A stretch of 64,000 nt of DNA from Trichomonas vaginalis G3 (Eukaryota > Parabasalia > Trichomonadida > Trichomonadidae), in the NCBI RefSeq assembly GCF_026262505.1, contig NC_067205.1, positions 15,128,001 through 15,192,000 on the forward strand. The letters run 5' to 3'. The notes under the pieces were generated by a model. The model was not told the origin of the DNA and ran no database searches. It saw nothing but the letters and a program-made list of their open reading frames with translations. Position numbers and translations under genes: made by a program. Below, piece after piece: positions 40,958 through 50,165 of this stretch; positions within the stretch are counted from its first letter, which is position 1; the number at the start of each line of letters is the position of its first letter.

Positions 40958-42088
40958 ATGTCAAATGAAACAGCGTCTATGAGAGAAATACAACACAACC
41001 GACAACTCATTATGCAAGCTCTAAATAAGAACACAACAAACTTTTCAAACTATTCTAAGATATCTGAGTCATTGAAAGAAGGAAACTTAAAACTGACATT
41101 AAACCCAATGACAGATGAGTTTCTGTTTCAAGACAATAAGAACCATACTGTCTGTATAAATCCAACAAAAGGAACTTTAAACGAGAAACCTATAAATGAA
41201 CTTCTTTTGAAAGCAGATGTTGACAACAAAGCTGACAAAGAATATGTAGACGATGCAATAGCAAAAGAAGAAGAAAGAGCTAACAATGCTTATGCAACAA
41301 AAGAACATACTCATCCTGAACTAGCAGACAAAACATATGTTGACAATAAAATGTCAAGTGAAGTGACAAGAGCTGAAAACGAATATTCTAAAAAGACTCA
41401 TACACATTCTATATCTGAAATAACAGACTTACAAGAAACCTTAAACAGGAAAAGTGCCGTTGGACATACACATACCATTGCAAATATTACAAACTTACAA
41501 GAAACCTTAAACAGTAAAAGTGCCGTTGGACATATACATACCATTGCAAATATTACAAACTTACAAGAAACCTTAAACAGTAAAAGTGCCGTTGGACATA
41601 TACATACATCTTCTGAAATAACAGACTTAAACGTTAGCCTTGAAAAGAAAGCAGATAAAACATATGTCAATGAAATATACCAAAGTTTGATAGGAACAAC
41701 GAAAAATATTGAAACTATTGTTGGTGACTTTTCTGTCAATGAAGAAAACAAATATTTTAGATGGGAGTTTGTACACTCCTTAAAAAATGGTATACGGTAT
41801 AAACTCATTCCGAAAAATAACAATGAAATGTATGTAAGCTATAAAAAGAATGATGGAACACAAGTTAAAGTTCCATTAGACAACAACTGCTACTTAAACT
41901 TATATGGAGACGAACAAAAGAAATATTTAAGAGTTTATGAAATGGCAGATATGACATTGCCTGACCCAGCTCCAGCACCATATTATTATGACTATGGTGT
42001 TGACGCACGTGTAGACCCAAAAAAGCAAACATTATATTTAGAATATTATAGATATAAAAGATATAATGCAATAGAAAAACGAGAATAG
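40958..42088 (+). CDS. phage-tail-fibre-like repeat protein, Polinton
   Basis: 376 residues. Coiled-coil-prone N-terminal part (LKADVDNKADKEYVDDAIAK), then a 22-residue unit of the type GHTHTIANITNLQETLNSKS repeated about four times (about residues 146-230), as in trimeric phage tail fibres, then a beta-rich region. The unit GHTH..ITxLQxxL is a hallmark of phage fibre shafts. It is followed directly by a tail-collar-like protein, so the two probably form a spike for host attachment. The first ~150 residues recur in the right terminal repeat. About one or two breaks separate it from the next frame. Confidence 0.75.
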   Translation: MSNETASMREIQHNRQLIMQALNKNTTNFSNYSKISESLKEGNLKLTLNPMTDEFLFQDNKNHTVCINPTKGTLNEKPINELLLKADVDNKADKEYVDDAIAKEEERANNAYATKEHTHPELADKTYVDNKMSSEVTRAENEYSKKTHTHSISEITDLQETLNRKSAVGHTHTIANITNLQETLNSKSAVGHIHTIANITNLQETLNSKSAVGHIHTSSEITDLNVSLEKKADKTYVNEIYQSLIGTTKNIETIVGDFSVNEENKYFRWEFVHSLKNGIRYKLIPKNNNEMYVSYKKNDGTQVKVPLDNNCYLNLYGDEQKKYLRVYEMADMTLPDPAPAPYYYDYGVDARVDPKKQTLYLEYYRYKRYNAIEKRE

Positions 42089-42243
42089 TATACTATTATG
42101 AAGATGACAGAAATAAATATTATAGTCAAGATTGTACATACCCTGAAAACATAAGATTATATTATAAAAAATATTCTGACACAAACCAGAAGAAACCTGA
42201 AATAGTTGCACTATATTTTAAGTTCAAAAGAGACAATCCTATA

Positions 42244-42687
42244 ATGTCTCATATGTTTGATTTAATGAACCCAGTAGGTTCTATTTATACATCTATGGAA
42301 GCAAGAGGTCCTCAAGTAATGTTTGGTGTTGGTGCATGGGAACAAATAGTCGACAGGTTTTTGTATTGTGCAAACTCTTCAAAGGAAACAGGTGGAAGTA
42401 AAACGATTTCAGGTGAAAATTTACCTGCACACAGTCACTACATAGATTTAAGTACATCTCAAGCAGGTTGGCATAAGCATAGATATTGGGATTGGTCAGG
42501 AATGACAAAAGGTAAAGGATATGATGTTAAAGACGACGTTAAGTTTGCTATAAATTGTTACTGGAGTGACACTCAGGGAGAAGGAAACCATACACATTTC
42601 GTTTCAGGATATACGCAAACAACGGGACAAAGTAAAGAATACATGCCACCTTACATGACAGTTTACGCATGGTATAGAATTGCTTAG
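42244..42687 (+). CDS. phage tail-collar/fibre-tip-like protein, Polinton
   Basis: 147-residue stretch: NPVGSIYTSMEARGPQVMFG, GENLPAHSH (57-65), GEGNHTHF (~112) and the end MPPYMTVYAWYRIA. Phage tail-collar and short-fibre tips have the same series: a G-x-W start, LPxHxH histidines that bind metal in the trimer, and PPYxxxYxWxR at the C-terminus. Directly downstream of the fibre shaft gene, same strand. It ends 4 bases into the convergent integrase gene. Assignment from motifs; fairly sure. Confidence 0.75.
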   Translation: MSHMFDLMNPVGSIYTSMEARGPQVMFGVGAWEQIVDRFLYCANSSKETGGSKTISGENLPAHSHYIDLSTSQAGWHKHRYWDWSGMTKGKGYDVKDDVKFAINCYWSDTQGEGNHTHFVSGYTQTTGQSKEYMPPYMTVYAWYRIA

Positions 42688-43643
42688 TCGTCATTTTCAA
42701 CTTCTTTAGCATATTCGTCAGGAGTTGTCTTATATTTGTTAGGAACTGTCTTTGAAAGTATACCACCTTGAACTTTGACAAGTTTGAAACGAGGTCTGAC
42801 AATAGTAGTTTTATCTTCTGCTTGCAGTGTGTACATTTTGCCATGTTTGCCTAAAACTTCATAATATTCTCTTGTATACTTTCTTCTATTTTTACGAACA
42901 CGAATGTGAGTACCTGTCGAGTTCCCATTGTTGTCATAGTCAATAGTATTTTCATATGGGTCGCGTTTAGGTATTTCTATTTTTACTTTGTCGCCTTTCT
43001 GAAGTTTGAAGCCTGGCATTCTTTCTTGTTTGTCTCTTTTGACTAAACTATTAAATATATAGTCTTTCTCTAAGTCAGGGTTGTTTTTCATTTCTTCGGG
43101 GGAGTGGTTTCCCAAACCTTTTTGTTTACGGCTATTGTAAATATTTAAAACTTGTCTCATCTTTGCCATGGAGAAGTGTCTATATTTGTCGTCATATGAC
43201 ATTTCATTTGCTTCACCACCTTGTGGTTGATTTAAGTCTCTTAAGATTTTTATACAACTGTCAATGACACCAAGAGCAGAATGGTTTTGGTCGACAATGA
43301 AATATTGGTTTACATTTTTTGAACGCAGATAGTTTTTAATATCGTCTGATTTGAAAGAACTTTCACAGTCAGATGTCAGTTTTGTTGGATGGTATTTGTC
43401 AACGAATATTGTCAAAGCAGTTTTCACATCTAAAATATTTTTGGACCATAATGGTATGGCTTCACAGTATCTTGTGTTTTGACCAACAAATATTAACCAG
43501 TATGGAGGTCCATCTTCTCTATACCTCGGAATGTTTTCCAAGATATCCATAAACCAAGCATTTGGTGTTGAACTAAAGATTTTTATCATGAGTGCTTTCT
43601 TTGTTGCCTTAGAAACATAGGGGTCCTTGTTTGAATTCGTCAT
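42684..43643 (-). CDS. retroviral-type (DDE) integrase, Polinton
   Basis: 319 residues. Integrase core with WFMDILENIP (acidic residue 33), LTSDCESSFKSDD (acidic residue 92) and the helix after DQNHSALGVIDSCIKILRDL. SRKQKGLGNHSPEEM is the typical end of the core. A basic C-terminal domain (KLQKGDKVKIEIPKRDPYEN) resembles the SH3-like domain of Ty3-type and Maverick integrases. The family inserts the element into chromosomal DNA. Divergent from the gene at 43660, sharing a 16-base start region that holds TTTTTA. Confidence 0.85.
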   Translation of the reverse strand: MTNSNKDPYVSKATKKALMIKIFSSTPNAWFMDILENIPRYREDGPPYWLIFVGQNTRYCEAIPLWSKNILDVKTALTIFVDKYHPTKLTSDCESSFKSDDIKNYLRSKNVNQYFIVDQNHSALGVIDSCIKILRDLNQPQGGEANEMSYDDKYRHFSMAKMRQVLNIYNSRKQKGLGNHSPEEMKNNPDLEKDYIFNSLVKRDKQERMPGFKLQKGDKVKIEIPKRDPYENTIDYDNNGNSTGTHIRVRKNRRKYTREYYEVLGKHGKMYTLQAEDKTTIVRPRFKLVKVQGGILSKTVPNKYKTTPDEYAKEVENDD

Positions 43644-43659
43644 TTTTAACCCATAAGAA

Positions 43660-44061
43660 ATGGGTTTATTTGGCGCATTAGCAGGAGTCGCATCTAGATT
43701 TTTACCCGCAGTGGGAACAATAACCAGAGGTGCATTTGGAATTGGAAGGAAGATTTTGAGTACGTTAGGTATACTGAAAGAGAAAGCACAACCTATTATA
43801 CAAACTGTACAGAAAGGTTGGGATGTAGCACGAGATGCAGCAAATCTTATTCCAAATCCTGAAACAAGAGGAAAAGTTCAAGGATGGATGGACAATGTAG
43901 GAAGACAAGCAGGAAACTATTATAACAAAGCAAATGACTACTATAACCAAGCAGGACACTATATGGACCAAGGTGAAAGATTCTTTAACAGAGGATATAA
44001 CCATGCACAACAGTGGGTAAACAATAACCAACCTCAACCGCCTCAAACGTGGGGAATGTAA
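43660..44061 (+). CDS. 133-residue hypothetical, possible minor virion protein, Polinton
   Basis: MGLFGALAGVASRFLPAVGT start (Gly2, hydrophobic amphipathic helix), KILSTLGILKEKAQPIIQTV helix, then a Tyr/Asn/Gly-rich tail (YYNKANDYYNQAGHYMDQGE) and QPQPPQTWGM end. Layout and composition parallel the small basic protein of the terminal repeats. TTTTTA box 12 bases before the ATG. Resemblance to minor capsid or membrane-active proteins is inferred. Confidence 0.6.
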   Translation: MGLFGALAGVASRFLPAVGTITRGAFGIGRKILSTLGILKEKAQPIIQTVQKGWDVARDAANLIPNPETRGKVQGWMDNVGRQAGNYYNKANDYYNQAGHYMDQGERFFNRGYNHAQQWVNNNQPQPPQTWGM

Positions 44062-44064
44062 AGT

Positions 44065-44070
44065 TTTTTA
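44065..44070 (+). promoter_or_regulatory. TTTTTA box with duplicated leader
   Basis: TTTTTTACTGAGATGAA stands directly before the ATG at 44081, and the identical 17-base leader precedes the ATG at 44253; the A of the box is 11 bases before each start. Confidence 0.6.
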
Positions 44071-44080
44071 CTGAGATGAA

Positions 44081-44233
44081 ATGAACAATACAGCATTGAG
44101 ACAAATGGGTTCAAGATGGATTTGTCGACTTCCAGCAGTTACACAACGTGTTTGTCAAGTTCTTCCTATACCTCAGGAAGTTTTAGACCGACTTAAAAAA
44201 CAACAACAACCAGTTGAAAACAAACCAAACTAA
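44081..44233 (+). CDS. 50-residue hypothetical, Polinton
   Basis: MNNTALRQMGSRWICRLPAV start, then LPIPQEVLDRLKKQQQ near the end. Basic, no known domain. It is supported by its TTTTTA leader, identical to that of the next gene, and by tight packing between neighbours (20 bases each side). Function unknown. Confidence 0.5.
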   Translation: MNNTALRQMGSRWICRLPAVTQRVCQVLPIPQEVLDRLKKQQQPVENKPN

Positions 44234-44252
44234 AATTTTTTACTGAGATGAA

Positions 44253-44837
44253 ATGACCGAAGAAGTTGAAACGGTAGATTTGACACCACAAACAAAAAGT
44301 TCAGAACCATTGTCAAAACCTGTCAAAGAACTTACAGATGAAGAGAAAAATTCAATAATAGAAAGTGCCAGGTCTGGAAATACAAACCCTAACTACAAAG
44401 TCACTTTTCATAGAAATGGAACGGCTAGTATCTCAAAAAAGAAACAGACTCTCACAAATAAAATATTGAAGTCTGAAGGAGCTTTCGAGACAACAGATGG
44501 AAAAGTTTACTTCACTGACCAACAGTTCATTATAGAACATCTCATTGACTTAGAGTCGAAATATTCTAAACTTTACAACAAACACAAAAAGTTGAAAGGA
44601 AAACAAAAACAAATGGCATATGATATTTATGAAGATGTTGACGACACAACTGTTCCTGCAAGTGAAGTAAAGTCAGAGGAACCGAAAAGTGACGAAAAAC
44701 CGATAGAAGAAGAAAAACCAAAAACTGAAGATAAACCAAAACCAAAGTTTAGTTTCAATACTAAACCAAGTCAACCTTCATTAGCTGGTATGGGTTGGCG
44801 TCAAAGACTTATGGCAGCAGGCGGTTATGTAAAGTAA
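44253..44837 (+). CDS. 194-residue hypothetical with acidic/proline-rich tail, Polinton
   Basis: MTEEVETVDLTPQTKSSEPL start; a middle part that may fold (NPNYKVTFHRNGTASISKKK, TDGKVYFTDQQFIIEHLIDL) with a short coiled coil; then Glu/Lys/Pro-rich text and GMGWRQRLMAAGGYVK at the end. Same strand, just upstream of the polymerase. In protein-primed systems the gene next to the polymerase can encode the terminal protein, but no motif shows that here. Confidence 0.6.
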   Translation: MTEEVETVDLTPQTKSSEPLSKPVKELTDEEKNSIIESARSGNTNPNYKVTFHRNGTASISKKKQTLTNKILKSEGAFETTDGKVYFTDQQFIIEHLIDLESKYSKLYNKHKKLKGKQKQMAYDIYEDVDDTTVPASEVKSEEPKSDEKPIEEEKPKTEDKPKPKFSFNTKPSQPSLAGMGWRQRLMAAGGYVK

Positions 44838-44867
44838 AGAAAAAAATATTTTTTTATTTTTATAGAA

Positions 44868-47021
44868 ATGCCCCCGCATAGAATGGATAGAAAGTCTGCT
44901 AGAATAAAAGCAGAGTTAGAAAGATATGGTTGGAGAGTTTCGAAGAAGTTTAAATATAGGAAGGGAAGACCCATAAAAGTCTATGACAAACTGGCTGGTC
45001 TGACCTATGAGATGGACTTGGAAACCGCGCGCGCCAATTATCCAAACAGACTAGAGAGGTTAGAAGAAGAACGTCTTATGGACATGCCTTTCGATGTTTC
45101 TGAACCGCAAGTTGAAGGACACGACGGCTTTGCCAGATTCTATTGGAAACATGACGAACAATTGTATCCTTTGAGAAGGAAAAAAGGAAAAGGTGAAGAC
45201 GCACATGCTCCCATGGAAAGAACAAGATATGCATATGAAAAGTACCGTGAAGTTAGAAGTCAAATTACATCTGGTCGAACCTTTACAGTAAACTTTGACG
45301 AAGGAAAGAACAAAGAAGGCTTCATGGGTGTACTTGCTGCCATACAAGACGGAAATAAGAAAGGATACAATCTCAGACTAACCATAACAGATTTGGACGG
45401 TCACATTTACTATGCACATGGCAATGTCACAACAGCCGCACAACTTCTTGACGCTTTCAAGACTACAAAGAGAGAACAAATGTTTGACTCCGACTCAGAC
45501 ATTTTGAATGCAATTGAAGGAATTGCAAGTGTCAAGTTCGAATGGCATGAACCTAACCCTCAAGCAGTCAGACAACATGCTGGATACTTCCCGTTCATAA
45601 ATAAGTCTGACATTGACTTGACAAGGTATGGAATTTACAATTCAATTGAAACAATTGTCAATGAACCTTGTATTCTTACATGTCTCAGGAACTCTGGTCT
45701 TGTTACAGATGAGAAGATGAAGTATCTTGAGTCATGTGTGAAGACAAGGTACATTCTCAGAGGTCAATTGGCAAAAATTGCACCGTTGGCAAATGTCAAT
45801 ATCCGAGTCAACATACCTACAGCTAAAGGTTCTTCACATGACGACTATGTTGTTGAGTTCAATTTACCATGGTTGAAGATTGTAATTGTCCACAACCACT
45901 TCATGTTGAACGAAAGTCTTACAAACCCATTCTTTGGTAAAAGTAAGTGCAACATTGTCAGAGCTGTAAACATTCTTTTCGAGAAAGGTTTGTTGGAACC
46001 AATTCCAGATGACAAGCTGACAGAAACTTTTGTACCAAAAGACGAAACAAACTTTTCACTGTTAGCAAGACCAAAAGTTGTTCCAGACAAAGTTCTAGTA
46101 CAAAAGAAGTACACAATTCCACAAGGAGTTGGTTTGTTCGGATACCAACCTGAACCAGAAGAACTTCCAATGAGGTTGCAAGAACTTCAAGATGCTATAA
46201 ACAAACTTCCATTGAGACATCCAATTGACGTCAAATTGTATTGGAGAGCATCTGAGTTAGGTCAGAAGGTTTTATATGAAACAGGTTGCTTCGACGATGT
46301 TTATGAGATAACAGGAGAAGTTTCTCAGAAGATAAGAGATTCACTTGAATTTCCACAAACTGGACCAATTGGTTGCGAGAAGTTCGACTCAGATGAAAAG
46401 ATATACTATGTCGACCTTAACGCTGCGTACATGAGGTTTGTCCAATATATTCCGACTGGAATTCCAAACGAAGATGGTGAGTTCCCGGGAAGGAACTATA
46501 CAGTTGGAAAAGTCATACAACAACTGTATGATATTAGGAAAGCTTCAAACCCCAAACTTGCAATGACACTCAAATTGCTTATGAATTCGACATGGGGATA
46601 TTCCATTAAGAAACCTCAAGAGATGAAGAGTAAACATTATGAGAAGGTCGACAACTTTGTTGAAAGGTTCTCCCCTTTTGTTTTGAAATATGAATTCACT
46701 CAAGGTCAAAGTGGCTTAGTAACCACATTAAAACCTATTGTCGAACATTGGTCTTACCCTCAGTTCGCAAAGGCAGTCCTTGACAACTACAACAAATTCT
46801 TCTCCGAAGTCAAATCCAAAGTGAAGGTTTACTATGAGAACATTGACGCACTCATGACGAACGAAGAAGGATACAACAAACTCATTGAAATGGGAATGGT
46901 CGGTGAAAAGATGGGCTGTTTTAAGCTAGATAAGGTATTTTCCGAAGTTCATGTAATATCGAAAAGGAAATATTGGGGCATACTTGAAGACGGCACAGAA
47001 ATAAAACATTGCATGAAGTAA
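44868..47021 (+). CDS. family B DNA polymerase of the protein-primed type, Polinton
   Basis: 717-residue open frame. Motif A-like VDLNAAYMRFVQYIPTGIPN near 514, motif B-like KLLMNSTWGYS near 569, a motif C region VYYENIDALMTNEE near 656 and KRKYWG near 700, in the order of polymerase B palm and fingers. The N-terminal part contains positively charged text (RKSARIKAELERYGWRVSKK). The Maverick family copies its DNA with such a polymerase, primed by a protein at the ends. TTTTTA box 12 bases before the ATG (a second one closer in). Confidence 0.85.
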   Translation: MPPHRMDRKSARIKAELERYGWRVSKKFKYRKGRPIKVYDKLAGLTYEMDLETARANYPNRLERLEEERLMDMPFDVSEPQVEGHDGFARFYWKHDEQLYPLRRKKGKGEDAHAPMERTRYAYEKYREVRSQITSGRTFTVNFDEGKNKEGFMGVLAAIQDGNKKGYNLRLTITDLDGHIYYAHGNVTTAAQLLDAFKTTKREQMFDSDSDILNAIEGIASVKFEWHEPNPQAVRQHAGYFPFINKSDIDLTRYGIYNSIETIVNEPCILTCLRNSGLVTDEKMKYLESCVKTRYILRGQLAKIAPLANVNIRVNIPTAKGSSHDDYVVEFNLPWLKIVIVHNHFMLNESLTNPFFGKSKCNIVRAVNILFEKGLLEPIPDDKLTETFVPKDETNFSLLARPKVVPDKVLVQKKYTIPQGVGLFGYQPEPEELPMRLQELQDAINKLPLRHPIDVKLYWRASELGQKVLYETGCFDDVYEITGEVSQKIRDSLEFPQTGPIGCEKFDSDEKIYYVDLNAAYMRFVQYIPTGIPNEDGEFPGRNYTVGKVIQQLYDIRKASNPKLAMTLKLLMNSTWGYSIKKPQEMKSKHYEKVDNFVERFSPFVLKYEFTQGQSGLVTTLKPIVEHWSYPQFAKAVLDNYNKFFSEVKSKVKVYYENIDALMTNEEGYNKLIEMGMVGEKMGCFKLDKVFSEVHVISKRKYWGILEDGTEIKHCMK

Positions 47022-47062
47022 AAAATTTATTTTTTAAAACCATATATTTTTACATATATTAA

Positions 47063-47923
47063 ATGTTTCAGGTTGAAAAACAAAGAACAAAAGTAGCAGA
47101 TACAAAACCGTTAGACTATATCTTTACAAACGCCGGTAGGACTATATCAGATGAAGAAATTTCATCCCGTACTTACAGGTTTGACTATCCAATTCGTTGG
47201 CTTCAAAGTCCTTCAGATGCAAAGGCAATAGGATTTAGAAGAGTTTTGTTTTCAAATAGAACTAACGCTTTTATGTTTGCAGTATATTTTCATGGTCAGT
47301 ATAGAGGTCCTAATGGTCTAATAGACAAATTTGATGAAATGAGAATCTTTACAATTCGTTCAGACGAAAGTCTTGAAAAAACTCTAAATGACTTTCAAAC
47401 TCAAATAAACAAATACTACTGGGAATTTCAAGAAAAATACGATTCTTTACTAAATGGAACATACTATCTGAAACTAGAATATGACAAGATGAACTCCACA
47501 GTTTCATTTCAAAGGATTGAAAATAACCCTCCAAGAGATACACAGTTTTTATTTTGGGAAGTAGACAAACGTTCTTGGGCACAATTTCTTCGGTTACTAA
47601 ACCAGAACGAACCATTACCACCTGACGGTCCGTTTAAATTTATACGTCCACCAACAGATTTGACAGTTTATAGAAACGTGTTCGACCCTCAAAATGTTAT
47701 GTGTCATGCAAGTTTCAGTTCAAGCAACAACAGTTTTCTTTGTATTGGTAAGGACTTTTATGACTTTGCTTCTAAATTCTACGAACCACCTAGTAACAGT
47801 TTCTCTGACTTTCAAGTTTGGTTCACAACAAACGGTGTGCAGCATATTATTCCATTGTACTATGACTTTTATCTCGAATTGTCTTTCATATATAACTACG
47901 GAAAAGTGCTGAAAAAGTATTGA
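47063..47923 (+). CDS. 286-residue hypothetical, structural candidate, Polinton
   Basis: MFQVEKQRTKVADTKPLDYI start, beta-rich throughout (RFDYPIRWLQSPSDAKAIGF, FYEPPSNSFSDFQVWFTTNG, HIIPLYYDFYLELSFIYNYG). A diverged paralogue is present, broken, in both terminal repeats, so the element has kept two versions. Follows the polymerase on the same strand with a TTTTTA box 11 bases before the ATG. Size and beta content would suit a penton or other minor structural protein, but I recognise no signature. Confidence 0.65.
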   Translation: MFQVEKQRTKVADTKPLDYIFTNAGRTISDEEISSRTYRFDYPIRWLQSPSDAKAIGFRRVLFSNRTNAFMFAVYFHGQYRGPNGLIDKFDEMRIFTIRSDESLEKTLNDFQTQINKYYWEFQEKYDSLLNGTYYLKLEYDKMNSTVSFQRIENNPPRDTQFLFWEVDKRSWAQFLRLLNQNEPLPPDGPFKFIRPPTDLTVYRNVFDPQNVMCHASFSSSNNSFLCIGKDFYDFASKFYEPPSNSFSDFQVWFTTNGVQHIIPLYYDFYLELSFIYNYGKVLKKY

Positions 47924-47929
47924 AAAATA

Positions 47930-48490
47930 ATGTTTAGGGTAGATGGGTATATCTAACCTCTTTTCTAACCTCTTTTCTACCCTCTTGAATTTTCATGAAT
48001 TTCATCGTAAATGTTTTGTCGAAACTTCTTCGTAATGAGCGTAAATGACCCAAAAATAATGTTTAGGGTAGATGGGTATATCTAACCTCATTTCTAACCT
48101 CTTTTCTACCCTCTTGAATTTTCATGAATTTCATCGTAAATGTTTTGTCGAAACTTCTTCGTAATGAGCGTAAATGACCCAAAAATATATTTTAGGGTAG
48201 ATGGGTATATCTAACCTCTTTTCTAACCTCTTTTCTACCCTCTTGAATTTTCATGAATTTTCATGATTTCATCGTAAATGTTTTGTCGAAACTTCTTCAT
48301 CGTATATGCTTTGTCGAAACTTCTTCTTCGTAAATGTTTTGTCAAAACTTCTTCGTAAATGTTTTGTCAAGACTTCTTCATCGGAATGAGCGTAAATGAC
48401 CCAAAAATAATGTTTAGGGTAGATGGGTATATCTAACCTCTTTTCTACCCTCTTTTCTACCCTCTTGAATTTTCATGAATTTTCCCGAAA
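47930..48490. repeat. minisatellite, about four 120-bp units
   Basis: Each unit holds TTTAGGGTAGATGGGTATAT, CTAACCTCTTTTCTAACCTC, GAATTTTCATGAATTTCATC and a series of TTTTGTCGAAACTTCTTCGT segments. An inverted array of the same sequence lies at 49466-49991. One related unit sits near the left end (about 38365-38465). Confidence 0.85.
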
Positions 48491-48545
48491 TAAAAAATAA
48501 AGTTAGTTTTTTTAAAAAAATATTTTTTATTTTTATTGTAAGAAC

Positions 48546-49460
48546 ATGTTAGCAACAACAGCACCAAACTCGTTAGTCATGAACCCAACTTCAATGTTAG
48601 TAGAGATGAAAAGCTTCATTCCTTCTTCATATACTTTCGAAACAGAAATCCAGAAGATAAAGCAAGAACTTCTCCAAGGAGATTTAGATTGCACTGCAAA
48701 AGATGAAACAGATGAAGAATATCTTTATGAAATGCAGGATATTATTGACCATTTACCCAAATTGCCTGAAATCCAACAACAAAAGCTTACTATTCCAGAA
48801 TTCGATGAAATAGAAGTCAAAGCAACTGACTCAGTAGAAATAAAGAAGTTCATACGAAAGGTTAACTATGAGTTTCTTGGATTTCATTGCAACCACAAAG
48901 TCATGGACAAAGACTGCGACATGGTATATAAGAACATCTCTGACATATATAAATCTGGGGAGTTTAAGACCTACGACAACTTTGTTTCGTTAGTTGCTGA
49001 ATGTGTATGGCAGATAAGAGATAAAGATAGAAGAGGTAAGATATGGAATGAACAGATAAAACCCGCAACTTTTGAGTTAAAGAGAGCAATTGACGCCTTA
49101 GTCATACTAGCAGGTAAGGTTTCAGAATATAACGCAAAAATGAACCCGCAATGTTCTAAATGTAAAGCAGCAATGAGGAAATATAACTACTCCGTCAAAG
49201 AGATAGAACGTATGAGAAACGACTATGCTGACTTAAAGAAAGAAGCAGAGAAACCAGCAGAAGATAAAATGGACATGTTGACATTTCTAAACAAAAACTA
49301 TCCAACAGCTGACGATTTCCTTCTTTCAGATGTCAAGAAGAAATATAAAGAAACCTTCGGCATTGTTAAAACATTCGATGTACTGACAGAAGAAATAGAA
49401 GCTACGAAATTGTTTAGAATTTCACGAATTCACAATGTTTACCATGTAAAACGCTTATAA
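48546..49460 (+). CDS. 304-residue hypothetical, Polinton cassette
   Basis: MLATTAPNSLVMNPTSMLVE start, acidic helical N-terminal half, CNHKVMDKDCDMVYKNISDI in the middle and a possible zinc knuckle (NPQCSKCKAAMRKYN) before a coiled coil (KEIERMRNDYADLKKEAEKP). No family recognised. It lies alone between two inverted minisatellite arrays. TTTTTA box 11 bases before the ATG. Confidence 0.65.
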   Translation: MLATTAPNSLVMNPTSMLVEMKSFIPSSYTFETEIQKIKQELLQGDLDCTAKDETDEEYLYEMQDIIDHLPKLPEIQQQKLTIPEFDEIEVKATDSVEIKKFIRKVNYEFLGFHCNHKVMDKDCDMVYKNISDIYKSGEFKTYDNFVSLVAECVWQIRDKDRRGKIWNEQIKPATFELKRAIDALVILAGKVSEYNAKMNPQCSKCKAAMRKYNYSVKEIERMRNDYADLKKEAEKPAEDKMDMLTFLNKNYPTADDFLLSDVKKKYKETFGIVKTFDVLTEEIEATKLFRISRIHNVYHVKRL

Positions 49461-49465
49461 AATAA

Positions 49466-49991
49466 CTGGGGTAGAAATGAGGTTAGAAAACAGGTTAGAT
49501 ATACCCATCTACCCTAAAATATATTTTTTGGTCATTTACGCTCATTACGATGAAGAAGTCTTGACAAAACATATACGAAGAAGTCTTGACAAAACATGTA
49601 CGAAGAAGTCTTGACAAAACATATACGATGAAATCATGACAAAACATATACGATGAAATCATGACAAAACATTTACGAAGAAGTCTTGACAAAACATTTA
49701 CGATGAAATTCGTGAAAATTCATGAGGGTAGAAATGAGGTTAGAAAACAGGTTAGATATACCCATCTACCCTAAATTATATTTTTTGGTCATTTACGCTC
49801 ATTACGATGAAGAAGTCTTGACAAAACATTTACGAAGAAGTTTCGACAAAACATGTACGAAGAAGTCTTGACAAAACATGTACGAAGAAGTCTTGACAAA
49901 ACATATACGATGAAATCATGAAAATTCATGAAAATTCAAGAGGGTAGAAAAGAGGTTAGAAAAGAGGTTAGATATACCCATCTACCCTAAA
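49466..49991. repeat. minisatellite, inverted relative to 47930-48490
   Basis: GAGGGTAGAAATGAGGTTAG, ATATACCCATCTACCCTAAA and many units of GAAGAAGTCTTGACAAAACA. It mirrors the left array. A last partial unit lies at 50795-50890. Confidence 0.85.
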
Positions 49992-50165
49992 CATTATTTT
50001 TGCTGAATTCAGCAACAAAATGAACGAGGTCAGGATGTATGTTGCTGAATTCATTCATAACACCCTTTGTAAGCTCATAAAATGCTTGTTTTGAGGTCGA
50101 GCCACTTTTGGCTCCACCGTATTCTTTCAACCTGAAGCATTTAATATATGTAAAAATATATTGTT

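Larger units (their letters stand above)
38213..41407 (+). repeat. left terminal inverted repeat of the Polinton
   Basis: The same series of genes as in 57104-60244, in mirror order: methyltransferase, small membrane protein, 103-residue protein, small basic protein, 286-residue-type paralogue and fibre N-terminus. Length about 3.2 kb. Confidence 0.85.

Noticed and set aside
40958-42088. Prophage contamination of the assembly
   Set aside because: The fibre genes share the TTTTTA box and the terminal repeats with genes that are typical of Mavericks, so they belong to the element.
47930-49991. CRISPR-like or centromeric repeat
   Set aside because: Units lack short repeats with unique spacers and are confined to the Polinton; an ordinary minisatellite explains them.
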